From JAAYTY01 sp964569245 (GTDB taxonomy: Bacteria > Fermentibacterota > Fermentibacteria > Fermentibacterales > Fermentibacteraceae), in the NCBI GenBank assembly GCA_964569245.1, contig CAZMTK010000001.1, forward strand, positions 1-64,000: DNA of 64,000 bases, given 5' to 3'. Under the pieces are notes generated by a model. That model saw only the letters and a program-made list of their open reading frames with translations. It did no database searches and was not told the DNA's origin. Both the position numbers and the translations under genes were made by a program. Positions 15,784 to 24,179 of the stretch are shown here, one piece after another (the stretch's first letter is position 1; every line of letters begins with the position of its first letter).

Positions 15784-17241
15784 ATGAAGCATCTGGTTCT
15801 TGCGATGCTCGCGCTCGCGATCGTCCTGCCCGCGTCCGCCGAAAGGCTGGTGCGGCTCTACGACGCCGTTCCATCGACTGTCGAGGTCCTGCTGGCGGAT
15901 GACGTAGACATCGCCGCCGCCAACCTCAGGGAGGGCTGGATCGACATCTGCCTCCCCGACAGGGAGACCGACAGGGCCGCCCTCTATTCCTCCCGCACCG
16001 AGGTTCTCCCGCTCGAATGGGGCATGCTGCTTGGCGAGAACCGGGGAAACGCCGGGTACTACTACAGCTGGGAGGAGAACAACGCCTTCTGGGCCACCTT
16101 CGCCGCCGCCCACTCCGACCTCGTCGACACACCGGTCTCGATCGGCACGACGGTTCAGGGCAGGTCCATCAACATGGTCATGATGACCAGCAGCGCCGGG
16201 GGCTACAAGCCCGCCCTGCTCTTCACCGCCATGGTCCACGCCCGCGAGCCCATCGGCACCTCCGTGCTGATCGACTTCGCGAACTGGCTGGCGACGAGCT
16301 ACGGCAGCGACACGATGGCCACATGGATACTCGACCACACCAGGGTGTACTTCGTGCCCATCGTCAACATCGACAGCTACATCCTGAACTGCAACCCCGC
16401 AGGGGGCATGATCCGCAAGAACCAGAGCCCTCCCGACGGAGTGGACCTCAACCGCAACTTCGCCTACATGTGGGGCTACGACGACTACGGCTCGAGCCCC
16501 GATCCGTATGACGAGACCTACCGCGGCCCCAGCGCGGCCAGCGAGCCCGAGACCCAGGCCATCCAGAACTTCATCAACAGCATCCAGCCCATCGCGGGCA
16601 TGCACTACCACTCCTACGGCGGCTACCTGCTGCGCCCCTTCGGCTACAACAACAGCAACACGCCGGACGAGGCGACCTACGCCTCGTGGAGCTCCGCGAT
16701 GACCCAGTACAACGGCTACTCCCACGGGCAGTGCGGAGACGTCCTGGGATACAACGCGAACGGCGACGGGGTCGATTGGAGCTACGCCGGCTCCGGGCAT
16801 CCGAAGATGATGGCCTTCACCCCCGAGGTGGACGACAACGGCTTCTGGGGAGGCCAGAGCGACACGACCCTCATCGCGAACCTCTGTGCAGAGTGCCGCT
16901 ACATGAACAAGTGGCTCTGCTTCAACGCGCCGCAGTTCGTCGGCGTGGAGGAGGAGTCCGGCTCCGAGGTGCCCGGAGTTTTCGCCATGGGCCCCGTGTG
17001 CCCGAATCCGGTGACCGGCCAGGCGAGCTTCTCCCTCACCGTTCCGTCGGCGCAGGGGGTCGAGATCACCGTCCTGGACATCGCCGGCAGGGTCGTCTCC
17101 GAGCTGGGCACCGCAGGCCTCAGACCCGGTGACAACACGGTGTCGTTCCTCCTGCCCGAAGACCTCCCCTCGGGAGTCTACTCCGTGAGGGCATCCTGCA
17201 GCGGTGTGTCGAGCCGAATGCTCTTCACGCTGCTGAGGTAG
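15784..17241 (+). CDS. Secreted M14 zinc carboxypeptidase with sorting domain
   Basis: A 485-residue exported metallocarboxypeptidase. There is a signal peptide at residues 1-19, then the M14 domain: MVHAREP gives the HxxE zinc ligands, DGVDLNRNF the substrate-binding Asn-Arg, GMHYHSYGG the third zinc His, and FTPEV the catalytic Glu. The last ~80 residues have the Por/type IX sorting fold (GPVCPNPVTGQASFS, VLDIAGRVV, LPSGVYSVRA). It removes C-terminal residues from peptides outside the cytoplasm, which fits a peptide-degrading lifestyle. It shares the sorting-domain pattern with the hydrolase at 171-1337. Confidence 0.9.
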   Translation: MKHLVLAMLALAIVLPASAERLVRLYDAVPSTVEVLLADDVDIAAANLREGWIDICLPDRETDRAALYSSRTEVLPLEWGMLLGENRGNAGYYYSWEENNAFWATFAAAHSDLVDTPVSIGTTVQGRSINMVMMTSSAGGYKPALLFTAMVHAREPIGTSVLIDFANWLATSYGSDTMATWILDHTRVYFVPIVNIDSYILNCNPAGGMIRKNQSPPDGVDLNRNFAYMWGYDDYGSSPDPYDETYRGPSAASEPETQAIQNFINSIQPIAGMHYHSYGGYLLRPFGYNNSNTPDEATYASWSSAMTQYNGYSHGQCGDVLGYNANGDGVDWSYAGSGHPKMMAFTPEVDDNGFWGGQSDTTLIANLCAECRYMNKWLCFNAPQFVGVEEESGSEVPGVFAMGPVCPNPVTGQASFSLTVPSAQGVEITVLDIAGRVVSELGTAGLRPGDNTVSFLLPEDLPSGVYSVRASCSGVSSRMLFTLLR

Positions 17242-17246
17242 ACTGG

Positions 17247-18071
17247 ATGCAGGGTGCGGCTTCGCAGAGGGGAGACTACTATCACGTCCTCGGCGTCAGG
17301 AACGATGCCACGCAGGAGGACATAGAGAGGGCCTACTTCGATCTCGCACGGAAGCTGCACCCGGACGTGGCGGGCGGCGGCGATGAAGCCACCGCCCGCT
17401 TCATGCTGATCAACGAGGCTTTCCAGACCCTCAGCTCGCCGCTCCTCCGAAAGGAGTACGACAGGAACCTCGCCAGTGGCGCCTTCAAGCGCCAGGACTT
17501 CTCCTTCCATGAACAGCCGGCTCCCCGCCCGGCTTCCGAGACTGCGAAGCCGGCTGCGGCAGCTACGGCTGCGGAGACGGAGAGGGAGGAGCCCAGGGCA
17601 GGAGCCGCGCAGAGACTCGACGACACTGTCAAGCGAGTCATCAGGCAGGCCGACAGGCTGTGCGAGCAAGGCAACTTCTGGCAGGCCGCAGACCTCCTGC
17701 AGCGAATGCTGTCGCGCTATCCGAGGCAGCCGAACCTCCGCAGGGCTCTCGCCAGGGCATCTGCGGGAATGATGAGATTCCGCGAAGCCGCCGAGCACCT
17801 CAAGGTCGCGTGCGAGGTGGAGTACTTCAACTCCGACAACCATCTGCTCCTCGGCAGGATGTACATGAAGGGCAAGCAGTGGCAGAAGGCCAGGCAGGCG
17901 CTGAAGGACGCCCTCTCCTGGAACGAGGACGACGAGCAGGCCAGGAAGGACCTGCTGGAGGTGGAGAGGCAGCTCGGAGGGGGGGACTCGCCGCTCAAGA
18001 AGCTCGTGGCCAGGCTGAAGCAGCCCCTGGGGTCGGGCGGGGGGAAGAAGGATGCCGGCAAGAGACGGTGA
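17247..18071 (+). CDS. J-domain protein with TPR-like C-terminus
   Basis: A 274-residue cytoplasmic protein. The N-terminal J-domain (residues ~10-75) carries the HPD tripeptide (residues 38-40), which stimulates DnaK ATPase. A low-complexity Ala/Glu linker (~95-125) leads to a TPR-like helical region (~130-250) that probably binds a client or partner. It lacks the Gly/Phe region and zinc finger of true DnaJ, so it is a specialised co-chaperone. It overlaps the MerR-type regulator gene by 20 bases. Confidence 0.85.
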   Translation: MQGAASQRGDYYHVLGVRNDATQEDIERAYFDLARKLHPDVAGGGDEATARFMLINEAFQTLSSPLLRKEYDRNLASGAFKRQDFSFHEQPAPRPASETAKPAAAATAAETEREEPRAGAAQRLDDTVKRVIRQADRLCEQGNFWQAADLLQRMLSRYPRQPNLRRALARASAGMMRFREAAEHLKVACEVEYFNSDNHLLLGRMYMKGKQWQKARQALKDALSWNEDDEQARKDLLEVERQLGGGDSPLKKLVARLKQPLGSGGGKKDAGKRR

Positions 18072-18453
18072 GAGGCTCTACTACTCGATCAGCGAGATCT
18101 GCGAGATGACCGATCTCAAGCCCCACGTCCTCCGCTACTGGGAGACTGCGTTCCCCATGCTCAAGCCTGGCAAGAATCAGGCAGGCAACAGGATATATCG
18201 TCCGAGAGACCTGGAGCTGATAAGGCAGATCAAGAAGCTCCTCTACGACGAGAGATTCACCGTTGACGGTGCGAGACAGAAGCTGGAGGAGATACGCCGC
18301 ACGCAGGAGATCGACCAGATGGAGCTGGATATCCCCGGGGGCGATCCTCCCGGCTCCTCTGTCCTGGACGAGGTCTGCGCCGAGCTCAGAGACATCATTT
18401 CGATGCTCGACAGGGACCCGATGGCTGTTGACGGAAGCGGCCTTTCGACATAG
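18052..18453 (+). CDS. MerR-family transcriptional regulator
   Basis: A 133-residue protein. The winged helix-turn-helix at residues ~10-75 has the MerR pattern: YYSISEICEMTDLKPHVLRYWE, then NRIYRPRDLELI, then LLYDERFTVDGARQKLEE. There is no C-terminal Cys metal site, so it is not a metal sensor. It resembles the short MerR proteins near HspR/CarA, and overlap with a J-domain gene makes a chaperone-linked role possible. The tRNA-Pro promoter lies in its last codons. Confidence 0.82.
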   Translation: MPARDGERLYYSISEICEMTDLKPHVLRYWETAFPMLKPGKNQAGNRIYRPRDLELIRQIKKLLYDERFTVDGARQKLEEIRRTQEIDQMELDIPGGDPPGSSVLDEVCAELRDIISMLDRDPMAVDGSGLST

Positions 18454-18456
18454 TTT
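18428..18456 (+). promoter_or_regulatory. tRNA-Pro(GGG) promoter inside the merR 3' end
   Basis: TTGACG (18428-18433) and TAGTTT (18451-18456) are 17 bases apart, and the tRNA begins 11 bases past the -10 box. The first three bases of the -10 are the TAG stop codon of the MerR gene. Confidence 0.6.
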
Positions 18457-18467
18457 CTGCGGCCGGT

Positions 18468-18544
18468 CGGGGCGTGGCGCAGTCCGGTAGCGCACTTGAA
18501 TGGGGTTCAAGGGGTCGCTGGTTCGAATCCAGTCGCCCCGACCA
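18468..18544 (+). tRNA. tRNA-Pro (anticodon GGG)
   Basis: The acceptor CGGGGCG pairs with CGCCCCG, the anticodon arm is CTTGA-ATGGGGT-TCAAG with anticodon GGG, the T-loop is TTCGAAT, the discriminator is A, and CCA is encoded. It reads CCC/CCU. Confidence 0.94.
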
Positions 18545-18613
18545 GCTTTTCCATGGATGCACGGGTCCGTGCAGGAGGGCCGAGCCTGGCCGCGAGCCTG
18601 GCGACTCCATGTC

Positions 18614-19264
18614 ATGACAGACTATTCGAAGCCGCGCAGGGAGATGGTCGAGAGGCTCTCCTCGAACGCCCCCTTCCCCCCGTCGGCTGCAGTCCTGAGC
18701 GCCATGAACGAGATCCCCCGGCACTTGTTCGTCGAGAAACCCCTCTGGCACAGGGCGTACTCGGACTGCTCGCTTCCCATAGGCCGCGGGCAGACGATAA
18801 GCCAGCCGGCCACCGTCCTGTCCATGCTCTCTGCCGTGGATCCCTCACCCGGCAGCACCATGCTCGAGATCGGCACGGGGAGCGGATATCTCGCTGCCGT
18901 GGCCTCCAGGATATGCAGGAAGGTGTACGGGCTCGAGCTGATGCTCGATCTCGTACACCATTCCAGGAGGGTTCTCCTCTCGCTCGGGATAACCAACGTC
19001 AGCATCTCCTACGGAGACGGAAGCGACGGATGGCCGAGGCACGCTCCCTACGACTGCATCGTGTGCAGCGCGGGTGCGCCCGCCGTGCCCCAGGCTCTCT
19101 TCGGACAGCTCGCCGAGGGGGGAAGACTCGGCATACCCGTGGGAACCCGGGAATCCCAGAGATTCGAGGTGTGGACGATCGAGAGAGGCGCTCCCAGGAA
19201 GCTGCAGCAGGAGTTTCCCTGCGTCTTCGTGCCCCTGACCGGAAGGTCGGGCTGGAATGGGTGA
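18614..19264 (+). CDS. pcm: Protein-L-isoaspartate O-methyltransferase (first copy)
   Basis: A 216-residue SAM-dependent methyltransferase that repairs isoaspartyl residues in damaged proteins. IPRHLFVEKPLWHRAYSD and LPIGRGQTISQP are the family's substrate-binding signature, LEIGTGSGYLAA is the SAM loop (near residue 84), and DCIVCSAGAP follows. Start ATG 18614; a longer frame reaches into the tRNA and is rejected. A paralogue lies at 23526. It overlaps the next gene by 8 bases. Confidence 0.9.
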   Translation: MTDYSKPRREMVERLSSNAPFPPSAAVLSAMNEIPRHLFVEKPLWHRAYSDCSLPIGRGQTISQPATVLSMLSAVDPSPGSTMLEIGTGSGYLAAVASRICRKVYGLELMLDLVHHSRRVLLSLGITNVSISYGDGSDGWPRHAPYDCIVCSAGAPAVPQALFGQLAEGGRLGIPVGTRESQRFEVWTIERGAPRKLQQEFPCVFVPLTGRSGWNG

Positions 19265-19775
19265 GTGGATCCTCTCGAAACTCGCCTGGATGCCCGGCTG
19301 GCTCCAGATGATAACCCTCTCCGCCATGCCCATCACCGAGCTCCGTGCGAGCATACCCATCGCCTTCACCGTGATGAAGGACGCGTGGGCGTGGCCCTGG
19401 TGGCAGACCTACCTCCTCGCCGTGGCAGGGAACATGCTCCCGGTCCCGTTCGTGTTGCGGCTCCTCGGCCCCGTCAGCCGTTTCCTGTCCCGCTGGCGCC
19501 TGTTCGAGAGGTTCTTCGACAGGCTCTTCGCGAGGGCCAGGAGGAGGGCGGGATCGAGCATCGAGAGGTACGAGGCTCTGGGGCTGGCCCTGTTCGTGGC
19601 CGTGCCGCTGCCCATGACCGGCGCATGGACCGGCTGCGTGGCGGCCTATCTCTTCGGGATACCCGAGAGGCTGGCGCTGCCCTCGATACTGCTCGGCGTG
19701 GCGGGCGCAGGAGCCGTAGTGACGCTGGTCATGACAGGGGCGCTGGCGGGTCTCCGGTTCGTCGTCGGGAGTTGA
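19257..19775 (+). CDS. Small multidrug export-like membrane protein (COG2426)
   Basis: A 172-residue polytopic membrane protein. The N-terminal AMPITELRASIPIA matches the COG2426 signature, and VAVPLPMTGAWTG is the second conserved region with a membrane-embedded Pro-Pro pair. About four hydrophobic segments are visible. The family is annotated as putative small multidrug export proteins, but transport has little direct support. It is coupled to the pcm gene by an 8-base overlap. Confidence 0.82.
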   Translation: MGEWILSKLAWMPGWLQMITLSAMPITELRASIPIAFTVMKDAWAWPWWQTYLLAVAGNMLPVPFVLRLLGPVSRFLSRWRLFERFFDRLFARARRRAGSSIERYEALGLALFVAVPLPMTGAWTGCVAAYLFGIPERLALPSILLGVAGAGAVVTLVMTGALAGLRFVVGS

Positions 19776-19801
19776 CCCCTGTCGAGCGTTCGGGCTAGAT
19801 T
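19772..19801 (+). promoter_or_regulatory. tRNA-Pro(CGG) promoter
   Basis: TTGACC (19772-19777) and TAGATT (19796-19801) are 18 bases apart, ending 10 bases before the tRNA. The -35 box contains the TGA stop of the preceding membrane protein gene. Confidence 0.6.
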
Positions 19802-19811
19802 CGTCAGCCGT

Positions 19812-19891
<80 letters not shown>

Positions 19892-19999
19892 ATGCCTTCG
19901 GAGATAAGGCGCCTTCGAGGTCGCGAGACTTCCGCTGCCGGCGCAGGATGGAGGAAGATGTCCTGCCCTGAGCGTGCCCTGCGTTCCGGCGATGCCGGA

Positions 20000-20470
20000 A
20001 TGCCGAGGTTCGTCCCCGTCTCCGTCGCAGGCTCCCCGGACGCCCCGCCCGGGGATGCCGCCTTTGCATTCGAGCTCGGAGGCCTTCTGGCAAGGGCTGG
20101 CTTCTCCGTCGTCTGCGGGGGCGGGGGGGGCGTGATGGAGGCCGTCTGCAGGGGCGCCGTCGAAGCCGGAGGCACGACTGTAGGCATACTGCCGGGTTCG
20201 GACCCGGCCGAAGCGAACAGGTTCGTGAAGATCGCCATCCCCACCGGGATCGGTTCCGCGCGGAACAGGATCGTTGCCCTGGCGGGCATCGCGCTGGTGG
20301 CCGTGGGGGGCAGGTACGGGACCCTCTCCGAGGTGGCATTCGCTCTCGACGCCGGAAGGCCTGTCTGCGCCTTCGGATCGTGGGCGTCCGTCCCCGGCGT
20401 CACGGAGGCTGGGACGCCGGAGGAGGCGGTTCGATTCGTCATGAGCAGACAGGGAGGACGGCCATGCTGA
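20000..20470 (+). CDS. LOG-like / TIGR00725-type Rossmann protein
   Basis: A 156-residue protein of the SLOG superfamily. The nucleotide-binding pattern is VSVAGSP at the start, VVCGGGGGVMEAVCRGA in the middle, and AVGGRYGTLSEVAFAL near the end, the PGGxGTxxE-like signature. Relatives include cytokinin-activating LOG enzymes and molybdenum-cofactor carriers; the short TIGR00725 type has no settled function. The ATG at 20000 puts the first beta strand at the N-terminus as in relatives; an upstream in-frame ATG at 19958 is possible. It overlaps apt by 7 bases, hinting at nucleotide or base salvage. Confidence 0.78.
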   Translation: MPRFVPVSVAGSPDAPPGDAAFAFELGGLLARAGFSVVCGGGGGVMEAVCRGAVEAGGTTVGILPGSDPAEANRFVKIAIPTGIGSARNRIVALAGIALVAVGGRYGTLSEVAFALDAGRPVCAFGSWASVPGVTEAGTPEEAVRFVMSRQGGRPC

Positions 20471-21006
20471 CGCCAGAACAGCTCGAGAGGCTCATAAGGA
20501 ACGTCCCGGGCTTCCCGGCCCCGCCGGTGGTCTTCAAGGACATCACGACCGTTCTCACTGCCCCCGGAGCCCTTGCCGACACGGTGGACCTCCTCGAGGA
20601 GAGGCTGGAGGGAATCGCGTTCGATGCCGTGGCGAGCATCGAGTCGAGGGGATTCGTGTTCGGGGCGGTGCTCAGCGCCAGAAGGCGCCTTCCCCTCGTG
20701 CTCGTGAGGAAGCCGGGCAAGCTTCCAGCAGAGAAGATCGGCGAGGACTACGAGCTTGAGTACGGGAGCGGAAGGGTCGAGATGCACTGCGGCTCGGTGC
20801 CTGCCGGGGGCAGGGTCCTGATCGTGGACGACCTGGTGGCGACCGGGGGCTCTGCGGCCGCTGCCGGACGGCTTGTCGAGAGGGACGGGGGAAGGGTGGC
20901 CGGAGCCGCCTTCGTCATCAACCTGGAGTTCCTGGGCGGCCGCCGCAGGCTCGAGAATCTGGGCTGGCCTGTCCGATGGATTGTGGAGGTGCACGGAGAG
21001 GAATGA
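20464..21006 (+). CDS. apt: Adenine phosphoribosyltransferase
   Basis: A 180-residue type I phosphoribosyltransferase that makes AMP from adenine and PRPP. FPAPPVVFKDIT is the adenine-side N-terminal motif, IESRGFVFG is a second signature, and VLIVDDLVATGGSA (residues ~118-131) is the PRPP loop. Length is normal for Apt. It overlaps the LOG-like gene, and LOG enzymes release adenine from AMP derivatives, so the pairing is suggestive but not proof. Confidence 0.93.
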   Translation: MLTPEQLERLIRNVPGFPAPPVVFKDITTVLTAPGALADTVDLLEERLEGIAFDAVASIESRGFVFGAVLSARRRLPLVLVRKPGKLPAEKIGEDYELEYGSGRVEMHCGSVPAGGRVLIVDDLVATGGSAAAAGRLVERDGGRVAGAAFVINLEFLGGRRRLENLGWPVRWIVEVHGEE

Positions 21007-21115
21007 AGGCTTGACCACAAGCCCTGCAATGGTTCTTTTAGAAGAATACGGCGCCGGCGCGTTCGCAGCCGGTGCACCTGCGGCCGTTCCGCCGCATTAA
21101 GGAAGGATGAGACTC

Positions 21116-22114
21116 ATGTTCAGGACGCTGTTCGTGCTTCTCGGTGCTCTCTCCATCTCCCTCCTCGGCTGCGGCGAGAAGCCGGCAGCGGAGGAGGGCA
21201 GCGAAGGCGGCTCGTCCGGCGATGCCGGAGCAGGACAGGAAGCCGGAGCCGGACAGGCAGTGGAGTTGGTGCTGGAAACCCCGGAACTCGAGGTCGGGCA
21301 GTGGATCTCCTACGGCGTGGATGCCGAGCCCGGAGTGGTGACGATTTCCGCAGTGGCCGAGGAGACCTTCCAGGGTGCCGACTGCGCATGGATCCAGGTA
21401 GAGGTGCCCGGCGAGCAGCAGGCAGTCTTCCAGATCCTCGTGGATCCCGAGATCATCGCCAGCTCCATGGAGGGCTACACCGGCATGATGAACGAGATCA
21501 TCGAGGATCCCGCCGCGTGGGTCGACCAGTACCAGGACACCCGGTCCATGCTCACGGACCCCGAGGGAATCGAGAGGATGATCTCCTTCCTCTCCGCGCT
21601 CAAGATGGTGAAGCTCGACCAGGGCGGCCAGATAATGGCGTTCGACCTCAGCGGGGTGCCTGCCGTGGTCCAGTCCATGGTCCAGGACCCCTCGTTCATC
21701 GCCCAGATGGAGTCGGGGATGGATATGAACGCCCAGGCCGGCCAGATGGACAGCCTGCGGACGATGATGGAGGAGTCCGAGTTCTCAATCGAGCAGGGCA
21801 CCGTCGCGGTCGGGGGCTCCACCGTCCACTGCACTACCTTCTCGATGGACCACGAGAAGGGCAGAATCGAGATCAGCTTCTCGACCGAGCTGCCCATACT
21901 ACCTCTCGCCAGGGCGACCTTCACCTCGACCGAGGAGGGCGAGACGCACGTGCTCGAGGTCAGGGACTTCGGAATGGACGGTGCCGAGAACCTGCTTCCG
22001 GGCGCGCCTGTGCAGACGATCGACGCAGCGCAGTTCCTCCAGATGATGATGGCCCAGGCCCAGTCCCAGCCGGCGCTCCAGCAGCCCGGCGGAGTGCGAC
22101 CGGGAACAAGGTAG
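21116..22114 (+). CDS. Putative lipoprotein of unknown function
   Basis: A 332-residue protein with a signal peptide ending in a clear lipobox, ISLLGC, then a Gly/Ala/Glu-rich linker (~25-50) and a soluble domain rich in Met and Gln. ATG 21116 fits the GGAAGG site 9 bases upstream; ATG 21107 directly abuts that site. I recognise no family. Acidic and hydrophilic composition with a Met/Gln-rich tail suggests a periplasmic surface-anchored protein. A strong terminator follows, so it closes its unit. Confidence 0.75.
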   Translation: MFRTLFVLLGALSISLLGCGEKPAAEEGSEGGSSGDAGAGQEAGAGQAVELVLETPELEVGQWISYGVDAEPGVVTISAVAEETFQGADCAWIQVEVPGEQQAVFQILVDPEIIASSMEGYTGMMNEIIEDPAAWVDQYQDTRSMLTDPEGIERMISFLSALKMVKLDQGGQIMAFDLSGVPAVVQSMVQDPSFIAQMESGMDMNAQAGQMDSLRTMMEESEFSIEQGTVAVGGSTVHCTTFSMDHEKGRIEISFSTELPILPLARATFTSTEEGETHVLEVRDFGMDGAENLLPGAPVQTIDAAQFLQMMMAQAQSQPALQQPGGVRPGTR

Positions 22115-22139
22115 TCCAGTCCCCGGTCACCGGAGAACC

Positions 22140-22170
22140 GAGGGCCCGGCGGAGCCGGGCCCTCTTCCTT
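22140..22170 (+). terminator. Rho-independent terminator after the lipoprotein gene
   Basis: An 11-bp perfect stem (22140-22150 with 22154-22164), 3-base loop GGA, then TTCCTT. It ends exactly where the rarA promoter begins. Confidence 0.8.
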
Positions 22171-22197
22171 CACGAGCGTCACCTGCTTGGCTATACT
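22169..22197 (+). promoter_or_regulatory. rarA promoter, probably leaderless
   Basis: TTCACG (22169-22174) lies 17 bases before TATACT (22192-22197). The expected start site, 7-8 bases past the -10, falls on the A of the ATG at 22205, which predicts an mRNA with no 5' leader. Confidence 0.6.
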
Positions 22198-22204
22198 CCA
22201 CTCG

Positions 22205-23536
22205 ATGGGACGGATGTCGGACGGCGAGACTGCAGGAGCCCCCGTGCCGCTGGCCGAGGCTCTGAGGCCGGCCAGCCTGGACGAAGTCGCCGGCCAGGAG
22301 CACCTTCTCTCCCGCGATGCGCCCTTCCGCAGGGCGCTGGAGGCCGGTGCGCTGGGCTCCTTCATACTCTGGGGCCCGCCAGGCTCGGGGAAGACCACGC
22401 TCGCCCTGCTCGTGGCAGGGCACACGAGCGAGGTCTTCGTCCGGTTCAGCGCGGTGACAGGGGGCATACCTCTCGTCAGACAGATAGTCGAGGAGGCCTC
22501 CAGGCTGAGGTCTTCGGGCAGGGGCACGCTCCTCTTCGTGGACGAGATCCACAGGTTCAACCGGGCTCAGCAGGACGCCTTCCTGCCGCATGTGGAGAAC
22601 GGGACGATTCGGCTGGTCGGCGCCACCACGGAGAATCCGTCGTTCGAGATCAACGCCCCGCTCCTGAGCCGCTGCAGCGTACATGTTCTCAGGCCGCTCT
22701 CCCTCGAGAGCATTGAGCGCCTCCTGGCCAGGGCCGCGGAGAGCACCCTCTTCACGGAGCGCTTCGGCGTGAGGGTCGAGCCCGGAGCCCTGTCCGTGAT
22801 CGCCCGCTGCTCGGACGGTGACGCCAGGAGGGCGCTCAACCTGCTGGAGATGGCGGCGGGCTCCTCCGGCCGCGGCGCAGCCCTGGACGAGGACGCTGCG
22901 GCCTCGCTTGTGAGGAAGGCGATGCTTCGCTACGACAAGGCCGGCGAGGAGCACTACAATCTCATCAGCGCCCTGCACAAGTCGCTGCGCTCGGGCGACC
23001 CCGACGCATCCCTCTACTGGCTTGCAAGGATGATCGAGAGCGGGGAGGACCCGCTGTACATAGCCAGGAGGATGATCAGGTTCGCTAGCGAGGACATCGG
23101 TCTCGCAGATCCGGGAGCGCTGACGATAGCCATGAGGGCGGCTGATTCGTACCGCTTCCTGGGCTCCCCAGAGGGGGAGCTCGCGCTGGCCGAGGCAGCC
23201 ATCTACCTGGCCGTCGCCCCCCGCTCGAACTCGGCCTACACCGCCTGGGAAGCCGCACGAGAGCTGGCGAGAGACAGGGGCAGCCTCCCTGTCCCCCTGC
23301 ATCTGCGGAACGCCCCCACTTCCCTGATGAAGGACCTCGGATACGGAGACGGCTACCAGTACGCACACGACATGCCCGGCGGACTCGTGTCGCATCCCAA
23401 CCTCCCCGACGAGCTGGGCGAGCCTGTGATCTACCGTCCGATCCCGTCGGGGCGCGAGCAGGCGATAGCCGAGAGGCTGGAGCGGTGGCGCGAGGCGCGG
23501 AGAAGGCTGAGGAAGGGCGAGGTTCATGGCGGCTGA
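22205..23536 (+). CDS. rarA: Replication-associated recombination protein A (RarA/MgsA)
   Basis: A 443-residue AAA+ ATPase of the RuvB/clamp-loader type that acts at stalled replication forks. Visible motifs: LRPASLDEVAGQEHLL, Walker A GPPGSGKTTLA (near residue 58), VDEIHRFNRAQQDAFLPH as Walker B, GATTENPSFEIN as sensor 1, and the RarA C-terminal tetramerisation domain (LISALHKSLRSGDPDASLYW, RRMIRFASEDIG). ATG 22205 is chosen from the promoter position; ATG 22214 and TTG 22187 are alternatives. The last 11 bases overlap the second pcm gene. Confidence 0.93.
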   Translation: MGRMSDGETAGAPVPLAEALRPASLDEVAGQEHLLSRDAPFRRALEAGALGSFILWGPPGSGKTTLALLVAGHTSEVFVRFSAVTGGIPLVRQIVEEASRLRSSGRGTLLFVDEIHRFNRAQQDAFLPHVENGTIRLVGATTENPSFEINAPLLSRCSVHVLRPLSLESIERLLARAAESTLFTERFGVRVEPGALSVIARCSDGDARRALNLLEMAAGSSGRGAALDEDAAASLVRKAMLRYDKAGEEHYNLISALHKSLRSGDPDASLYWLARMIESGEDPLYIARRMIRFASEDIGLADPGALTIAMRAADSYRFLGSPEGELALAEAAIYLAVAPRSNSAYTAWEAARELARDRGSLPVPLHLRNAPTSLMKDLGYGDGYQYAHDMPGGLVSHPNLPDELGEPVIYRPIPSGREQAIAERLERWREARRRLRKGEVHGG

Positions 23537-24179
23537 GGATCACTTGCGTCTCAGGAGCGCCATGGTGGAGGGGCAGATCGCGGCCAGGGGCATAAGGGAC
23601 CCCCTCCTGCTGGCCGCCATGGAGAAGGTCCCACGCCATGTCTTCGTTCCCGGCGTCGACGCGAGAAGCGCCTACGGAGACTTCCCCGTTCCCATCGGCA
23701 GCGGTCAGACCATCTCCCAGCCCTTCATCATCGCCCTCATGATCAACATGACCAGGCTGCGACCCGGACACAGGGTGCTGGAGATAGGCACCGGGTCGGG
23801 ATACCAGACCGCCCTGCTGGGAGCGATGGGCATGGACGTGGTCAGCGTGGAGCTGAGACCCTCCCTTGCCGCTTCCGCGAGAAGGGCTCTGGAGGAGGCC
23901 GGGCTCCTGGAAGGCGTGAGGATAATATGCGCCGACGGTTACGGCGGATGGCCTCCCGCAGCCCCTTACGAGGGGATCATCGTTTCTGCCGCTCCGCCCT
24001 CGGTTCCAGAGGAGCTGATCTCGCAGCTCTCCGATGGCGGCAGGATGGTCGTCCCTGTCGGGGAGGGCGTGCAGAGGCTCGTGCGGGTGACGAGAAGAGG
24101 AGAAGGCTGGGAGATGGAGACCGGCGAATTCGTGAGGTTCGTGCCCCTCGTGAGGTCCTCCCGCGGAAGGTACGCGTGA
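23526..24179 (+). CDS. pcm: Protein-L-isoaspartate O-methyltransferase (second copy)
   Basis: A 217-residue paralogue of the protein at 18614. KVPRHVFVPG, FPVPIGSGQTISQPF, VLEIGTGSGYQTALL (SAM loop near residue 86) and GIIVSAAPPSVPEEL match the Pcm family more closely than the first copy does, so this is the likelier housekeeping enzyme. It starts inside rarA and ends in a GTGA overlap with the next gene. Confidence 0.92.
   Translation: MAAEDHLRLRSAMVEGQIAARGIRDPLLLAAMEKVPRHVFVPGVDARSAYGDFPVPIGSGQTISQPFIIALMINMTRLRPGHRVLEIGTGSGYQTALLGAMGMDVVSVELRPSLAASARRALEEAGLLEGVRIICADGYGGWPPAAPYEGIIVSAAPPSVPEELISQLSDGGRMVVPVGEGVQRLVRVTRRGEGWEMETGEFVRFVPLVRSSRGRYA

Noticed and set aside
15412..16800. 462-codon extension of rpsT on the minus strand
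   Set aside because: Only the last ~79 codons match S20; the rest is antisense to the M14 peptidase. TTG at 15651 has a proper ribosome site.
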